This document shows positions 52,840 to 62,056 of a stretch of DNA of 64,000 bases, piece after piece. The notes under the pieces were generated by a model that worked only from the letters and a program-made list of their open reading frames with translations, had not been told where the DNA came from and made no database searches. Where the stretch lies: positions 155,985 to 219,984 of the forward strand of contig JABUFA010000002.1 of the NCBI GenBank assembly GCA_013314755.1, given 5' to 3'. Positions within the stretch are counted from its first letter, which is position 1. Every line of letters begins with the position of its first letter. The DNA is from Chthonomonadia bacterium. Its GTDB lineage: Bacteria > Armatimonadota > HRBIN16. Both the position numbers and the translations under genes were made by a program.

Positions 52840-52907
52840 TCATCAAGTCCCTGCAGGAAGATGGAAACGACAGGGCGTAAATATGTACAGTGGGTATACT
52901 GATTCCC

Positions 52908-53672
52908 ATGAAAAGCACAGGTGGCATGAGAAAAAGCGCACTGTACATGCTCTGTTTGCTGGTCATGGTGACGACCGGCGGATGTGGGGTGAGCCCGCGC
53001 CGAATGGCAGAGAAGCGGGTAGAGGCTCGGTTACCCCGCCTTATCGCGCCGGCAAAACGTTATCGCGTATATCTCTTCGGGAGGCACGAACGAATGTTTC
53101 AGGGAAAAGTGCAATCTGCTCGTATCATGGGTGAAGGTGTGGAAATCCAGCCCGGCTTAACCCTGCGGGAGCTGGTGGTGGAGCTGGACGAAATTGAATA
53201 TCGCAAGGATGCCCCTCTGAAGGCGAAAAGCGGTTCCTTTCACGCAACGTTGAGCGACGATGCCCTGCAGTCTTACCTGAGCGCCCTGCTACCCCCCATT
53301 CGTTCGCCGTGGAATCTCGTCGTTTCGCATCTGGACAACCTGCGCATCCAGAGCCGCGCTGGCGAGGTCAAACTGTCCATCGACATACACACTCGCCTGG
53401 GCGTCAGGCTATCGGGCGAGCTGAGCGGCCAGCTCCGCCTCAAAGAGGGCACACAGATATGGCTCGAAGCCTCAGAAGTAAAAGTTGCCGGCATCTCCAT
53501 ACCCGAGAGGGTGCGCGACCTGCTGGCAGAGATGTTTCTTAACCGCCCCCTGCTGGACCTTTCGGGTATCAAAGCCCCCGTTCGCATCGAGCGCGTGGCG
53601 GTGGGCGATGGGATGCTGCTGTTTGAGGGGACGATTCTGGTGGAAAAGCTGGCTGAGTTGACGCCAGTATGA
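52908..53672 (+). CDS. DUF2993 (LmeA-like) lipoprotein
   Basis: 254 residues. The N-terminus is a lipoprotein signal peptide (MLCLLVMVTTGGCG), with the cysteine as probable lipidation site. The DUF2993/LmeA-like domain spans the rest: AKSGSFHATLSDDALQSYLS, then RAGEVKLSIDIHTRLGVRLS. Such domains bind lipids in the envelope. The start is uncertain: ATG 52908 or ATG 52926, neither with a strong ribosome site. It converges on the PilZ gene with no gap. Confidence 0.75.
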   Translation: MKSTGGMRKSALYMLCLLVMVTTGGCGVSPRRMAEKRVEARLPRLIAPAKRYRVYLFGRHERMFQGKVQSARIMGEGVEIQPGLTLRELVVELDEIEYRKDAPLKAKSGSFHATLSDDALQSYLSALLPPIRSPWNLVVSHLDNLRIQSRAGEVKLSIDIHTRLGVRLSGELSGQLRLKEGTQIWLEASEVKVAGISIPERVRDLLAEMFLNRPLLDLSGIKAPVRIERVAVGDGMLLFEGTILVEKLAELTPV

Positions 53673-54302
53673 TTACGGCTTCGCGGGTTCATGCTGTTCA
53701 ACGGACGCCCAGTGCTGCAGCAGGCGAGCGAAACGTATCTTCTCCATTCGGTCCATCTCGGTGAAGCGGATGCCCAGCTCCCATCCGCTCTCCTCGAGCA
53801 GCTTGCTGGTTCGCACCACCTCCGCTATCGCACGCACCCCCTGCTGGCTATCGGGCGAGATGAAAATGATCTCCACCGCGTTGGAGCGCAGCACGAACTC
53901 CTGGGACAGATAGAGGCGTGCGCCTCCTGCGGAAATATCACGGCACGTGGCACTGACCCATTCGCTATCGCCCACCACTCGCAAACGCACCGGTATTTTA
54001 CACCGATATCGCTCATGCTGGCGCCTCTGCTGGAAGCGAAAAGAGCCGTTCACAGCGAGGACCAGCTGCCCCGTTTGCGGCTGATAACGCTGAATGCTCG
54101 CCTCTGCGGTGTAAATACCTGTGCCCCCGCTGACAACCACCAGCACGTTCATGCCCGTATGTACAGCCCCGTCGTGCACAGGCTCGCCAGTAAGGTGAAC
54201 CTCCAACAGCGGGCGCACAAACTGCGCGACCTTCCCCTGCATGGCAACAGAGGTGCTGCCCAGTTTAAAGTGTATTTCTGCAGGGTCGCCCGGATGAAAC
54301 AC
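53673..54302 (-). CDS. PilZ domain protein (YcgR-like)
   Basis: 209 residues. N-terminal flagellar-brake-like (PilZN) part: FHPGDPAEIHFKLGS, then the VNGSFRFQQRRQHERYRCKI linker, which includes the R-x3-R cyclic di-GMP motif, and ATCRDISAGGARLYL, the D-x-S-x-x-G motif of the PilZ domain. It would bind cyclic di-GMP. Start chosen as GTG 54302, with GGAGAGG seven bases upstream; ATG 54308 is an alternative. Confidence 0.85.
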   Translation of the reverse strand: MFHPGDPAEIHFKLGSTSVAMQGKVAQFVRPLLEVHLTGEPVHDGAVHTGMNVLVVVSGGTGIYTAEASIQRYQPQTGQLVLAVNGSFRFQQRRQHERYRCKIPVRLRVVGDSEWVSATCRDISAGGARLYLSQEFVLRSNAVEIIFISPDSQQGVRAIAEVVRTSKLLEESGWELGIRFTEMDRMEKIRFARLLQHWASVEQHEPAKP

Positions 54303-54352
54303 CAACATACCTCTCCAGACCTGCACAACTCTCGCTCGATACAATTATCGGC

Positions 54353-55261
54353 TTATGGTGTGGCAGACCTCAGGTCGGACAGAGTGTGCTCCTGGGGAGC
54401 ATACCACCGCTGTTGCGCCATCGCCTCACGCTGTTTGCGATGCACGAAACGGGCTACCCGCTCCAGCTGCTCGGTGTTCAGGTCGGTGAAGGCACAGTGC
54501 AGGCGATACTCCACATGCCCATCCACCACCGTCTCCGACACCCCAACCACCGTCAGGCGCGTCGACTCGGGAAGCACATCACCCATCGCGGGAGATTCCA
54601 GACGCACCACACTGCCCACAGCGACCGCCACCGGCGCCTGCAGACACACTCCGCCGCCACCGATGTCCATCAGCGTGCAGGCGTACCGACCGATGCTCTT
54701 TCCCCCTACCACATCCACCGTCGCGGGCACGAACAGGTCTACTCGTGCGAACTGTCGCCGCTGGAGGCGATGCATCAGGAGCTGTCTGCGCAACTTCAAC
54801 ACGCCCGACTCACCGCCTGCTATATCCACCACCTCGGTTTCCATCACATACAGGCTATCTATGGCGTTCACCGCCAGTACAACCCGCGTGCCGGGCGCAA
54901 ACCGTTCCTTGCTGTCTAGCCCTGCTGGAATGTCTACCTCCACCACGCCCGAATGCACACTGCGCACCATCGTGCGCCACCGGCGTAGCCGCTCCTCCTC
55001 ACTGCCGGACAGCATCTGCAGGTAAGCGCACTGCCCCACGCGCAGTTCCGACGAGGGAAGCAACCCCTGTCCGCGCAGGAGGCGGATACGATGGAGCCAC
55101 CAGAGGTAGTACAGATAGCGCAGGGCGAGTATCGCAATCAGTGTGAGGCTGATGATGAGCGTACCGACCCACACCCACGACTGTCCATCCGCTACCAGCA
55201 CGCGCTGCCACCATGCCGGCGGCTGGTGAACGACAGCACTCTCCGAAAAAACAGCACCCAT
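54353..55261 (-). CDS. Membrane-anchored PilZ domain protein
   Basis: 302 residues. One membrane helix at about 30-50 (WVWVGTLIISLTLIAILALR). A PilZN-like domain follows, then the PilZ domain with LQRRQFARVDLFVPATV (R-x3-R) and TLMDIGGGGVCLQAPVA (D-x-G-x-x-G, with glycine in place of the usual serine). It probably binds cyclic di-GMP at the membrane. The gene is followed 50 bases later by the second PilZ gene. AAGGAGAG precedes the ATG. Confidence 0.85.
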   Translation of the reverse strand: MGAVFSESAVVHQPPAWWQRVLVADGQSWVWVGTLIISLTLIAILALRYLYYLWWLHRIRLLRGQGLLPSSELRVGQCAYLQMLSGSEEERLRRWRTMVRSVHSGVVEVDIPAGLDSKERFAPGTRVVLAVNAIDSLYVMETEVVDIAGGESGVLKLRRQLLMHRLQRRQFARVDLFVPATVDVVGGKSIGRYACTLMDIGGGGVCLQAPVAVAVGSVVRLESPAMGDVLPESTRLTVVGVSETVVDGHVEYRLHCAFTDLNTEQLERVARFVHRKQREAMAQQRWYAPQEHTLSDLRSATP

Positions 55262-55331
55262 GTGCTATTCTCTCCTTCAAAATGCTCATCTGATTTCTTC
55301 CACACACAGGAGAGATGCTGTTCTGTAAGAG

Positions 55332-56216
55332 CTACGGGCAAATGGGCAAAAAGTGGCTCACTACATAAATAACTGGTAAAGCGAACAGCAGGCTATCCAG
55401 CCTGTCCATCACCCCGCCATGCCCGGGCAGTAAGCCGCCGAAGTCCTTTATCTCCAGCTCGCGCTTCAGTGCGCTTTCAAACAGGTCACCTACCTGCCCC
55501 ATGCAGGTTGCCAGCACACCCATCACCCCTGCCGATAGAGGCGACACTTCCAGCCACCCTGACGCAAGCACCGCTCCAGCCGTTCCGAACAATACTCCCG
55601 CTATCGCCCCTTCCCAGCTCTTGCGCGGGCTGAGCAGTGGAGCCATCCGCCGCCGCCCGAAACGCTTTCCCACAAAATACGCCCCTGTGTCGCACAACCA
55701 CACCGAGACACAGGTCAATATCACTAGACGCAACCCCTCCGACAGTCCCCCCGCGCCATCATCACACCCGACATCCCTCAGCCGTAAGCCGACCCACCCG
55801 CTGAGCAACACGCCCAGATACAGCGCAATCAGCGCACCGAAGCCCACATTGCGCCACACGCTGAGGTTTCCCCGCCTCTCCGCCTGCCAGACCTCCCAGC
55901 CCAGAGCCAGCAATATCGCGCCGAGAGCGGTCAATCGCACCGTCGGCAGGAACGGCACCAACTCTTGCGCGTTCAGCCAGGCGTCCAGCGGCAGATACAC
56001 CGATAGCAGGGCTATCACCCGATTTACCCGCACTTCGGGATATTTGCGCTCCACGGCAGACAGCATCTCCACCGTGCCCAGCAGGGCAATCAACATCACC
56101 AGCGCCGTCCAAGTGCTCCCTTCTGGCAACACCGTGGGAGGAGGTCCCACCAGCGCCAGCAGGAACAACGGAATGCCTATCAGCGCGGTCAGCACGCGCT
56201 TAGTCAGTTCCGCCAT
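55332..56216 (-). CDS. cdsA: Phosphatidate cytidylyltransferase
   Basis: 294 residues, about seven to eight membrane helices. Makes CDP-diacylglycerol from phosphatidate and CTP. The family signature near the C-terminus is complete: SALKRELEIKDFGGLLPGHG, then GVMDRLDSLLF. SPRKSWEGAIAGVLFG precedes it. Start is the ATG at 56216, with GAGG seven bases upstream; it overlaps the 3' end of the nucleotidyltransferase gene by 17 bases. Rest of a typical bacterial cds region (uppS, dxr) is absent here. Confidence 0.94.
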   Translation of the reverse strand: MAELTKRVLTALIGIPLFLLALVGPPPTVLPEGSTWTALVMLIALLGTVEMLSAVERKYPEVRVNRVIALLSVYLPLDAWLNAQELVPFLPTVRLTALGAILLALGWEVWQAERRGNLSVWRNVGFGALIALYLGVLLSGWVGLRLRDVGCDDGAGGLSEGLRLVILTCVSVWLCDTGAYFVGKRFGRRRMAPLLSPRKSWEGAIAGVLFGTAGAVLASGWLEVSPLSAGVMGVLATCMGQVGDLFESALKRELEIKDFGGLLPGHGGVMDRLDSLLFALPVIYVVSHFLPICP

Positions 56217-56997
56217 CGGCATACCTCAGCGCATACAGGTACTCCTGTGGGGTGTCTATATCGTAAGCCAGAACGGGGTCGCACTCCACCGCCCGACAGC
56301 GTGCCTCAAGTAACTGCTCCGCCCGTCGCTCCACATCAGCTACCGTCAGCTGTCGGGTGGCAAACTTCCACAGTATGCGTCCACCTGCCAGCAGGGCAAG
56401 CCGCCAGAGGCTCTTACGTCGCTGGGCTACCTGCCGTATCCATTCCCTGCGCTCCAGCAGAACGGCAGGGTCCACCAGCGCGGCGCACCCGGCAGCGAAC
56501 TCGCCGTCTTTCAGTCGGGCGTAAGTGCTCGGTGAGCCGGGGAAGCGGGATTCGAACAGGTCACGACGCACTATCGCGTAGCAGAGTTGCACATCAGGGG
56601 GGCAGGCGTCAATAAAGCTGGCTATCGCTTCGGGAGTAACAAAGGGCAGGTCGGTGGTGAGATACAGCACGCGCGGATAATCGGCTACCGCCTCCAGACC
56701 CGCAATCAGGTTTTCGTGTGCCTCCCTCTGCTCGGCAATCAGCGTCTCGCCCGGCGCATGAAGCCACTCCTGCAGCCGAGCTCCCCCCACAACCACCACC
56801 TTCTCCACCCTGTCACATCCGCGCACGGCGTCCAGCGCCGTCTCCAGCAGGGTGCGCCCGCCCACCCTCAGCAGGCACTTCGGCAGGCAGTTGGCGTCAT
56901 CGCCCATCCCGTCATCCACCACCGCGCCCGCAGCGCGAAACTTTTCGCGCGTAACTCGCCCTCCTGCCGTCAGTACCGCTGCCAGCCGTGTGCTCAC
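56200..56997 (-). CDS. MobA/GlmU-like nucleotidyltransferase family protein
   Basis: 265 residues. The N-terminal fold is that of NTP transferases: RLAAVLTAGGR, a KCLLRVGGRTLLETALDAVR block, KVVVVGG and the VLYLTTDLPFVTPEAIASFI metal region. This pattern is typical of MobA/IspD/GlmU-like enzymes; the substrate is not clear. The GTG start at 56997 overlaps the stop of the GGDEF gene by four bases (GTGA). The C-terminal region (CRAVECDPVLAYDIDTPQEY) is a recurring feature of this subgroup. Confidence 0.8.
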   Translation of the reverse strand: MSTRLAAVLTAGGRVTREKFRAAGAVVDDGMGDDANCLPKCLLRVGGRTLLETALDAVRGCDRVEKVVVVGGARLQEWLHAPGETLIAEQREAHENLIAGLEAVADYPRVLYLTTDLPFVTPEAIASFIDACPPDVQLCYAIVRRDLFESRFPGSPSTYARLKDGEFAAGCAALVDPAVLLERREWIRQVAQRRKSLWRLALLAGGRILWKFATRQLTVADVERRAEQLLEARCRAVECDPVLAYDIDTPQEYLYALRYADGGTD

Positions 56998-58646
56998 GGT
57001 GCCACCACCACACGGTTTCTGCCGAATCGCTTCGCCCGATACAGCGCCGCATCCGCCGCCGCCACCAGATCCGAGGCGGTTAAGCCGTCTTCCGGGTAGC
57101 CTGCCACTCCGATGCTGATGGTGCACCGCACCGGAGCGCCGCCCGGGTAGCCCGGAAACGGGGTGTTTGCCACTATCTCGCACAACCTCTGCGCCAGCGC
57201 TACCGCTGCGCTCTTGGTGGTCTCAGGTAGAATTATCATAAACTCCTCGCCGCCATACCTGCCCACGATGTCGCTCTGGCGAACATTCTGCCGCAGAATC
57301 TCCGCCACCGTGCGCAGAACCTCGTCGCCCTGCTGGTGACCATAGGTGTCATTGTAGCGCTTGAAATAATCCACATCCACCATCAGCAGGGTCATCGGAT
57401 GATGGTACCTCAGAGAGCGCGAGAGCTCTTCCTTCAGTCGCTCGTGCAGTCGACGATGGTTCAACAGTCCTGTCAGTCCGTCTCGCACCGCCAGGTCCAT
57501 CGTCTGCCGATACAGGCGCAGGTTCTCCAGCAGGATTGCCAGATGCTCCACCAGCACCTGAATGGTCTGATAGTCCGCCATGATGAACGGCTCGCGATGC
57601 GCCCGACGCTCCAGCACCAGCAGTCCCCAGAGATACCGATGCACCACCAGCGGCAGTATGAACAGATGCCCGTCGAACACCTCTGCCAGGTCAGGACAGC
57701 GCCGGCGCAATTCGTCGGTAAAGACCATCGGTTTCGCGCTGTCCACCGCCCGGCCGAGAACGCCTTCCATCTGCAGGTAGGCAGGAAAAGCCGAGCGTTC
57801 GTCCTGGGGATAGACACCGATAATCTGCAGGTGCGCCTCCTGACGCGCGTAACTCCACAGGCTCAGGCGGTCAAAGAGCAGAAGCCGTCGCAGTTCGGTG
57901 CCGAGGTCCTGCAGGAGGTCATCGGGGGAGAGGTGCGCAATCAGCCGCCGGTGCATGGCTTGCAGGGTGCGAATCTGCCGTCGAGCCAGGTGCGCCTCGA
58001 TCAAGGCGCGAGCTGCAAGCAGTGCCGTCGTGCCCAGCACGGCAAACAGGGGAACCGAAAGCCATCCCCATTGCCGATGTACCGACAGAACCGCTACGAT
58101 TGCCGGAAGGGTCACCCCATCCACAATGCCCTCGGCACGCGCTACCTGCCGGAGGCTGCTTCGGTGTCCACTGTCGCTCCACCACAGCAACACGATACGC
58201 CCCACGCTGAACAGCACGGCACACAGAATCACAAACAACCATCCCTGCCACGTGAAAAGGGGAGAGCCTGCCGAGGGAACCGCATGATGGTACAGCACGC
58301 CGCTAACCTGTGCGGACAGCACCACTGCAGGTGCGTACAGCAGAACGTCGTTGCGGTCGCGACGCACCCACCGAGCCAGCCATCCAGCCACCAGCCCTAC
58401 TACACTGCCCACCACTGCACCGTACAGCAGAGTGGTGAACAGCACCACTGCGCCGCCAAAGCGCACCGGGCGCGTGCTCATGCGACCAACGGGCAGAGCC
58501 ATCATCAGCACAGCCAGCAGGAGAAGCAAAAGCACCGGCAACACCTGGAGCAGGCGGGGAGGCTGAAGCCACCAGCAAACTGCCAGGCCAGCGATGGCGA
58601 AGGACCATAATTTGCTTTGTTTCCGTTGGAGACCGCGCACAGACAT
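56994..58646 (-). CDS. Membrane GAF-GGDEF diguanylate cyclase
   Basis: 550 residues. An N-terminal sensory region of about six or seven membrane helices is followed by a GAF-like domain (LLFDRLSLWSYARQEAHLQI, then PLVVHRYLWGLLVLERRAHR) and a C-terminal GGDEF domain: DLAVRDGLTGLLNHRRLHER, then LLMVDVDYFKRYNDTYGHQQ and the active site RYGGEEFMIILPET. It would make cyclic di-GMP. It heads a minus-strand run whose later genes include two PilZ receptors, and its promoter is back to back with that of argG. Confidence 0.92.
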   Translation of the reverse strand: MSVRGLQRKQSKLWSFAIAGLAVCWWLQPPRLLQVLPVLLLLLLAVLMMALPVGRMSTRPVRFGGAVVLFTTLLYGAVVGSVVGLVAGWLARWVRRDRNDVLLYAPAVVLSAQVSGVLYHHAVPSAGSPLFTWQGWLFVILCAVLFSVGRIVLLWWSDSGHRSSLRQVARAEGIVDGVTLPAIVAVLSVHRQWGWLSVPLFAVLGTTALLAARALIEAHLARRQIRTLQAMHRRLIAHLSPDDLLQDLGTELRRLLLFDRLSLWSYARQEAHLQIIGVYPQDERSAFPAYLQMEGVLGRAVDSAKPMVFTDELRRRCPDLAEVFDGHLFILPLVVHRYLWGLLVLERRAHREPFIMADYQTIQVLVEHLAILLENLRLYRQTMDLAVRDGLTGLLNHRRLHERLKEELSRSLRYHHPMTLLMVDVDYFKRYNDTYGHQQGDEVLRTVAEILRQNVRQSDIVGRYGGEEFMIILPETTKSAAVALAQRLCEIVANTPFPGYPGGAPVRCTISIGVAGYPEDGLTASDLVAAADAALYRAKRFGRNRVVVAP

Positions 58647-58673
58647 GCTACCTCATCCGAGCCTCTTGGGGAT

Positions 58674-58702
58674 ATTATAGAGTGAACGCAGCAAAAGTGC
58701 AA
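58674..58702 (-). promoter_or_regulatory. Promoter of the GGDEF gene (divergent with argG)
   Basis: On the minus strand TTGCAC (58697-58702), a 17-base spacer and TATAAT (58674-58679). The -35 box is the same hexamer as that of the argG promoter. Confidence 0.7.
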
Positions 58703-58711
58703 AGGGTTAAC

Positions 58712-58741
58712 TTGCACACCGCTTCCCTCTTCCCGTATAAT
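58712..58741 (+). promoter_or_regulatory. argG promoter
   Basis: TTGCAC (58712-58717), an 18-base spacer and TATAAT (58736-58741). The gene starts 32 bases later. No ARG-box-like palindrome is obvious in this short region. Confidence 0.7.
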
Positions 58742-58772
58742 CTAACCGTTATCCCATGGGAGAGTGCGAAAG

Positions 58773-59975
58773 ATGAAAAAAGTGGTTCTGGTCTATTCCG
58801 GCGGGCTGGATACCTCGGTATGCATCCCGCTGATGCGCGAAGAGTACGGCTACGACCACGTGATTACCGTCACGGTGGACGTTGGACAGCCGCAGGAGGA
58901 CATTGAAGAGGCGGCGCAGAAGGCGCGCGCGCTGGGCACGGAGCACTACACCGTTCCCGCGAAGGAGGAGTTCGCCCGGGACTACTGCTTCGCCGCGGTG
59001 AAGGCAAACGGCAGCTACGAGGGCTATCCCGTCAGCACCTCTATTGCCCGACCGATTATCGCCGCGAAGGCGGTGGAGGTGGCGAAGCAGGTAGGTGCCA
59101 CGGCGTTTGCGCATGGATGCACCGGCAAGGGCAACGACCAGTTTCGCATTGAGTTCACCATCCGTGCGCTGATGCCCGACGCCACCATCCACGCCCCCAT
59201 CCGCGAGCGCAACATGACCCGCTCGTGGGAGATAGAATATGCCCGGTCGCGCGGCGTGCCGATAACCCAGAGCGTGGAGAAAATCTGGAGCATCGACGAG
59301 AACCTGTGGGGACGCTCCATCGAAGGCGGTCGGCTGGAGGAACCCGACTATGCTCCGCCAGAGGAGATTTATCGCTGGACACGCAACCCGCAGGATGCCC
59401 CCGATGCCCCACGCGAGCTGAAACTGGACTTCGAAGAGGGTGTGCCGGTGGCAATTGACGGCGAACGGCTCTCCCCCGCCGAGCTTATTGCCAAGCTGAA
59501 CCGCGTGGCTGGCGAAAACGGCGTGGGACGCATCGACATCATGGAAGACCGTATGTTGGGGCTGAAGGTGCGCGAGAACTACGAGTGCCCCGCTGCGGTC
59601 ACCATCCTCGCCGCACATCAGGCGCTGGAGGCACTGGTGCTCACCCGCGACGAACTGCGCTTCAAGGCTCTGGTGGATGCCGAATGGGCGCAGCTGGCTT
59701 ACTACGGGCTGTGGTTTGACCCCTTCAAGGAAGACCTGGAGGCGTTCATCAACAATACACAGCGTCGGGTCACCGGCACGGTGTGGCTGAGGCTGTATAA
59801 GGGAAGCCTGCAGGTGGTGGGACGCAGCAGTCCCTGGGCGCTGTACTCCGAAGAGCTGGCGTCGTTTGATACCACCACCTTTGACCAGCGCGAGAGCACC
59901 GGTATGGTCAAGATTTTCGGCTTGCAGGCGCGCATGTACCATGCCCTGCGCCAGAAGCACCAGCAGACGCCATGA
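58773..59975 (+). CDS. argG: Argininosuccinate synthase
   Basis: 400 residues. Joins citrulline and aspartate with ATP in arginine synthesis. The P-loop-like motif is VVLVYSGGLDTSVCIPLM; FAHGCTGKGNDQFRIEF is the second ATP/citrulline region. SIDENLWGRSIEGGRLEEPD is also characteristic. The start is ATG 58773, with GGGAGAG upstream; GTG 58764 is an alternative. The stop overlaps argH by four bases (ATGA). Confidence 0.96.
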   Translation: MKKVVLVYSGGLDTSVCIPLMREEYGYDHVITVTVDVGQPQEDIEEAAQKARALGTEHYTVPAKEEFARDYCFAAVKANGSYEGYPVSTSIARPIIAAKAVEVAKQVGATAFAHGCTGKGNDQFRIEFTIRALMPDATIHAPIRERNMTRSWEIEYARSRGVPITQSVEKIWSIDENLWGRSIEGGRLEEPDYAPPEEIYRWTRNPQDAPDAPRELKLDFEEGVPVAIDGERLSPAELIAKLNRVAGENGVGRIDIMEDRMLGLKVRENYECPAAVTILAAHQALEALVLTRDELRFKALVDAEWAQLAYYGLWFDPFKEDLEAFINNTQRRVTGTVWLRLYKGSLQVVGRSSPWALYSEELASFDTTTFDQRESTGMVKIFGLQARMYHALRQKHQQTP

Positions 59976-61357
59976 GCAAGCTGTGGGGTGGACGCTTCGA
60001 GCGCGAGACCGACAGGGCGGTGGAGGCGTTTACCGCCTCCATTGGTGTGGATGCCCGGCTGTGGGAGGTGGACATCCGCGCCAGTATCGCTCATGCCCGG
60101 ATGCTGGGCAGGGTGGGCGTGTTGACCTCCGAAGAGGCGCAGAGCATCATCGCGGGACTGCAGGCGATAGCGCAGGATATTGCCGAAGGCAGGATAACCT
60201 TCAACCCGAACGCGGAAGACGTCCATACCGAGATTGAACGCCTGCTGACCGAACGTATCGGCGCGGTGGCGGGCAAACTGCATACCGCTCGCAGCCGCAA
60301 CGACCAGGTCGCCACCGACACGCGCCTCTACCTGCGCGAGGGTATCGACGCGCTGTGCGAGGAGATACTTCGCCTGCAGGAATGGCTGGTGAACACCGCG
60401 GAGCAACACCTGCATACCATCCTGCCCGGCTTCACTCACCTCCAGCACGCCCAGCCGGTCAGCCTCGCGCACCATCTGATGGCGTACTTCTGGATGCTTC
60501 AGCGCGACCGCGAGCGGCTGAGGGACTGTCGCAGACGGGTGAACCATCTGCCCCTTGGCAGTGCGGCGCTGGCGGGTACGTCGTTCCCCCTGGACCGCGA
60601 GATGGTGGCGCAGGAGCTGGGCTTTGAGGGCGTTTGCGAAAACAGCCTGGATGCCGTCTCCGACCGCGATTTTGTGGTGGAGTTCCTCGCCTGCGCCGCG
60701 CTGGTCATGACGCACCTTTCGCGCCTCGCGGAGGAGCTCATTCTGTGGAGCACGCCCGAGTTCGGCTTTGTGGAGCTGGACGACTCGGTCACCACCGGCA
60801 GTAGCATCATGCCCCAGAAGAAGAACCCCGACGTGGCGGAGCTGATTCGCGGGCGCGTGGGGCGCGTGGTGGGCGACCTGACGGGCGCGCTGGTGATGCT
60901 GAAGGCACTACCCCTCTCCTACAATCGCGACCTGCAGGAGGATAAAGGCTTCCTGTTTGACGCGCTGGATACCGTGCGCGACAGCGTGGCTCTGATGCAC
61001 CTGATGCTCAGCCGGGCGCAGTGGCGGACCGAGCGCATGAAACAGGCGGTATCCGGCGACTTCTCCAACGCCACCGACCTCGCCGACTATCTGGTGCGCA
61101 AGGGCGTCCCCTTCCGCCAGGCGCACGAGGTGGTGGGGCGCGTGGTGCAGTACTGCCTGAAAGGGGGACGCACGCTGGAGAGCCTGCAGGTGGATGAACT
61201 GCGCCAGTTTAGCGACCTTTTTGACGCCGACGCCGTGCAGGCAATCCAGCCTGAAACCGTCTTGCAGGTACGGCGCACCCGAGGCGGCACCTCGCCCGAC
61301 GCAGTGCAAGAACAAATCGCCCATGCACGTCAACTGATAGGAGGTGATAACCACTGA
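59972..61357 (+). CDS. argH: Argininosuccinate lyase
   Basis: 461 residues, the last step of arginine synthesis. SKLWGGRFERETDRAVEAFT starts the protein; TARSRNDQVATDTRLYLREG is the substrate region, and GSSIMPQKKNPDVAELIRGR is the fumarase/aspartase superfamily signature. Translation is coupled to argG. The 3' end carries the sequence that becomes the ribosome site of the transporter gene and overlaps its start. Confidence 0.97.
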   Translation: MSKLWGGRFERETDRAVEAFTASIGVDARLWEVDIRASIAHARMLGRVGVLTSEEAQSIIAGLQAIAQDIAEGRITFNPNAEDVHTEIERLLTERIGAVAGKLHTARSRNDQVATDTRLYLREGIDALCEEILRLQEWLVNTAEQHLHTILPGFTHLQHAQPVSLAHHLMAYFWMLQRDRERLRDCRRRVNHLPLGSAALAGTSFPLDREMVAQELGFEGVCENSLDAVSDRDFVVEFLACAALVMTHLSRLAEELILWSTPEFGFVELDDSVTTGSSIMPQKKNPDVAELIRGRVGRVVGDLTGALVMLKALPLSYNRDLQEDKGFLFDALDTVRDSVALMHLMLSRAQWRTERMKQAVSGDFSNATDLADYLVRKGVPFRQAHEVVGRVVQYCLKGGRTLESLQVDELRQFSDLFDADAVQAIQPETVLQVRRTRGGTSPDAVQEQIAHARQLIGGDNH

Positions 61358-62040
61358 GCTCGCGCCAGTATCGTTATCTGGACATCATCACCGTGAGTTT
61401 CGTGGTGGTCCTGCTTTTGTCCAACATTGTGGCGGTGAAGCCCGTGCGCGTGTTCAACCTGTTCCAGCTGGACCTGGACGCGGGCACTCTGCTGTTCCCG
61501 ATTTCCTACATCTTCGGAGACGTGCTGGTAGAGGTATACGGCTATGCCCGCTCGCGACGGGTCATCTGGCTGGGTTTTGGGTTTAATCTGTTCGCGGCGC
61601 TTTTGTTCGCCATCATTGTCGCACTGCCTCCATCTCCAGAGTGGCAGATGCAGGAGGCGTTCGCAACCATTCTGGGGCAGACCCCGCGCATCGTGCTGGG
61701 CAGTTTGATTGCCTTCTGGTGCGGCGAGTTCGTGAACTCGTACGTGATGGCGAAGATGAAGATACTCACCGGGGGGCAGTATCTGTGGACACGCACCATC
61801 AGCAGCACCATGGTAGGGCAGGCGGTAGACACGGTGCTGTTTCAGACCATCGCCTTCGCGGGCGTCTGGGAAACGCCTCTCCTTCTGCGCGTTATCCTGT
61901 GGAACTACACAGCGAAGGTGCTGTATGAAGCGCTGGCGACGCCCCTTACCTACGCGGTGGTCGGGTTCCTCAAGCGCGCCGAGCAGGAAGACTATTACGA
62001 TTACGACACCGATTTCAACCCGTTCACCCTTCGTGCGTAA
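61354..62040 (+). CDS. Queuosine precursor transporter (YhhQ/DUF165) with probable CTG start
   Basis: 228 residues, about six membrane helices. The family pattern is clear: QYRYLDIITVSFVVVLLLSN, then DAGTLLFPISYIFGDVLVEV, and WTRTISSTMVGQAVDTVLFQ. It imports queuosine precursors. Upstream of the first in-frame GTG (61393) the family's N-terminal QYRYLDIIT continues, and the only plausible start codon before the stop at 61348 is CTG 61354. AGGAGGTGAT lies five bases before that codon, and it overlaps the argH stop (CTGA) in the way ATGA junctions do. Biochemical start use is unproven. Confidence 0.85.
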   Translation: MSSRQYRYLDIITVSFVVVLLLSNIVAVKPVRVFNLFQLDLDAGTLLFPISYIFGDVLVEVYGYARSRRVIWLGFGFNLFAALLFAIIVALPPSPEWQMQEAFATILGQTPRIVLGSLIAFWCGEFVNSYVMAKMKILTGGQYLWTRTISSTMVGQAVDTVLFQTIAFAGVWETPLLLRVILWNYTAKVLYEALATPLTYAVVGFLKRAEQEDYYDYDTDFNPFTLRA

Positions 62041-62056
62041 GTGAGTTTGAGAACAC

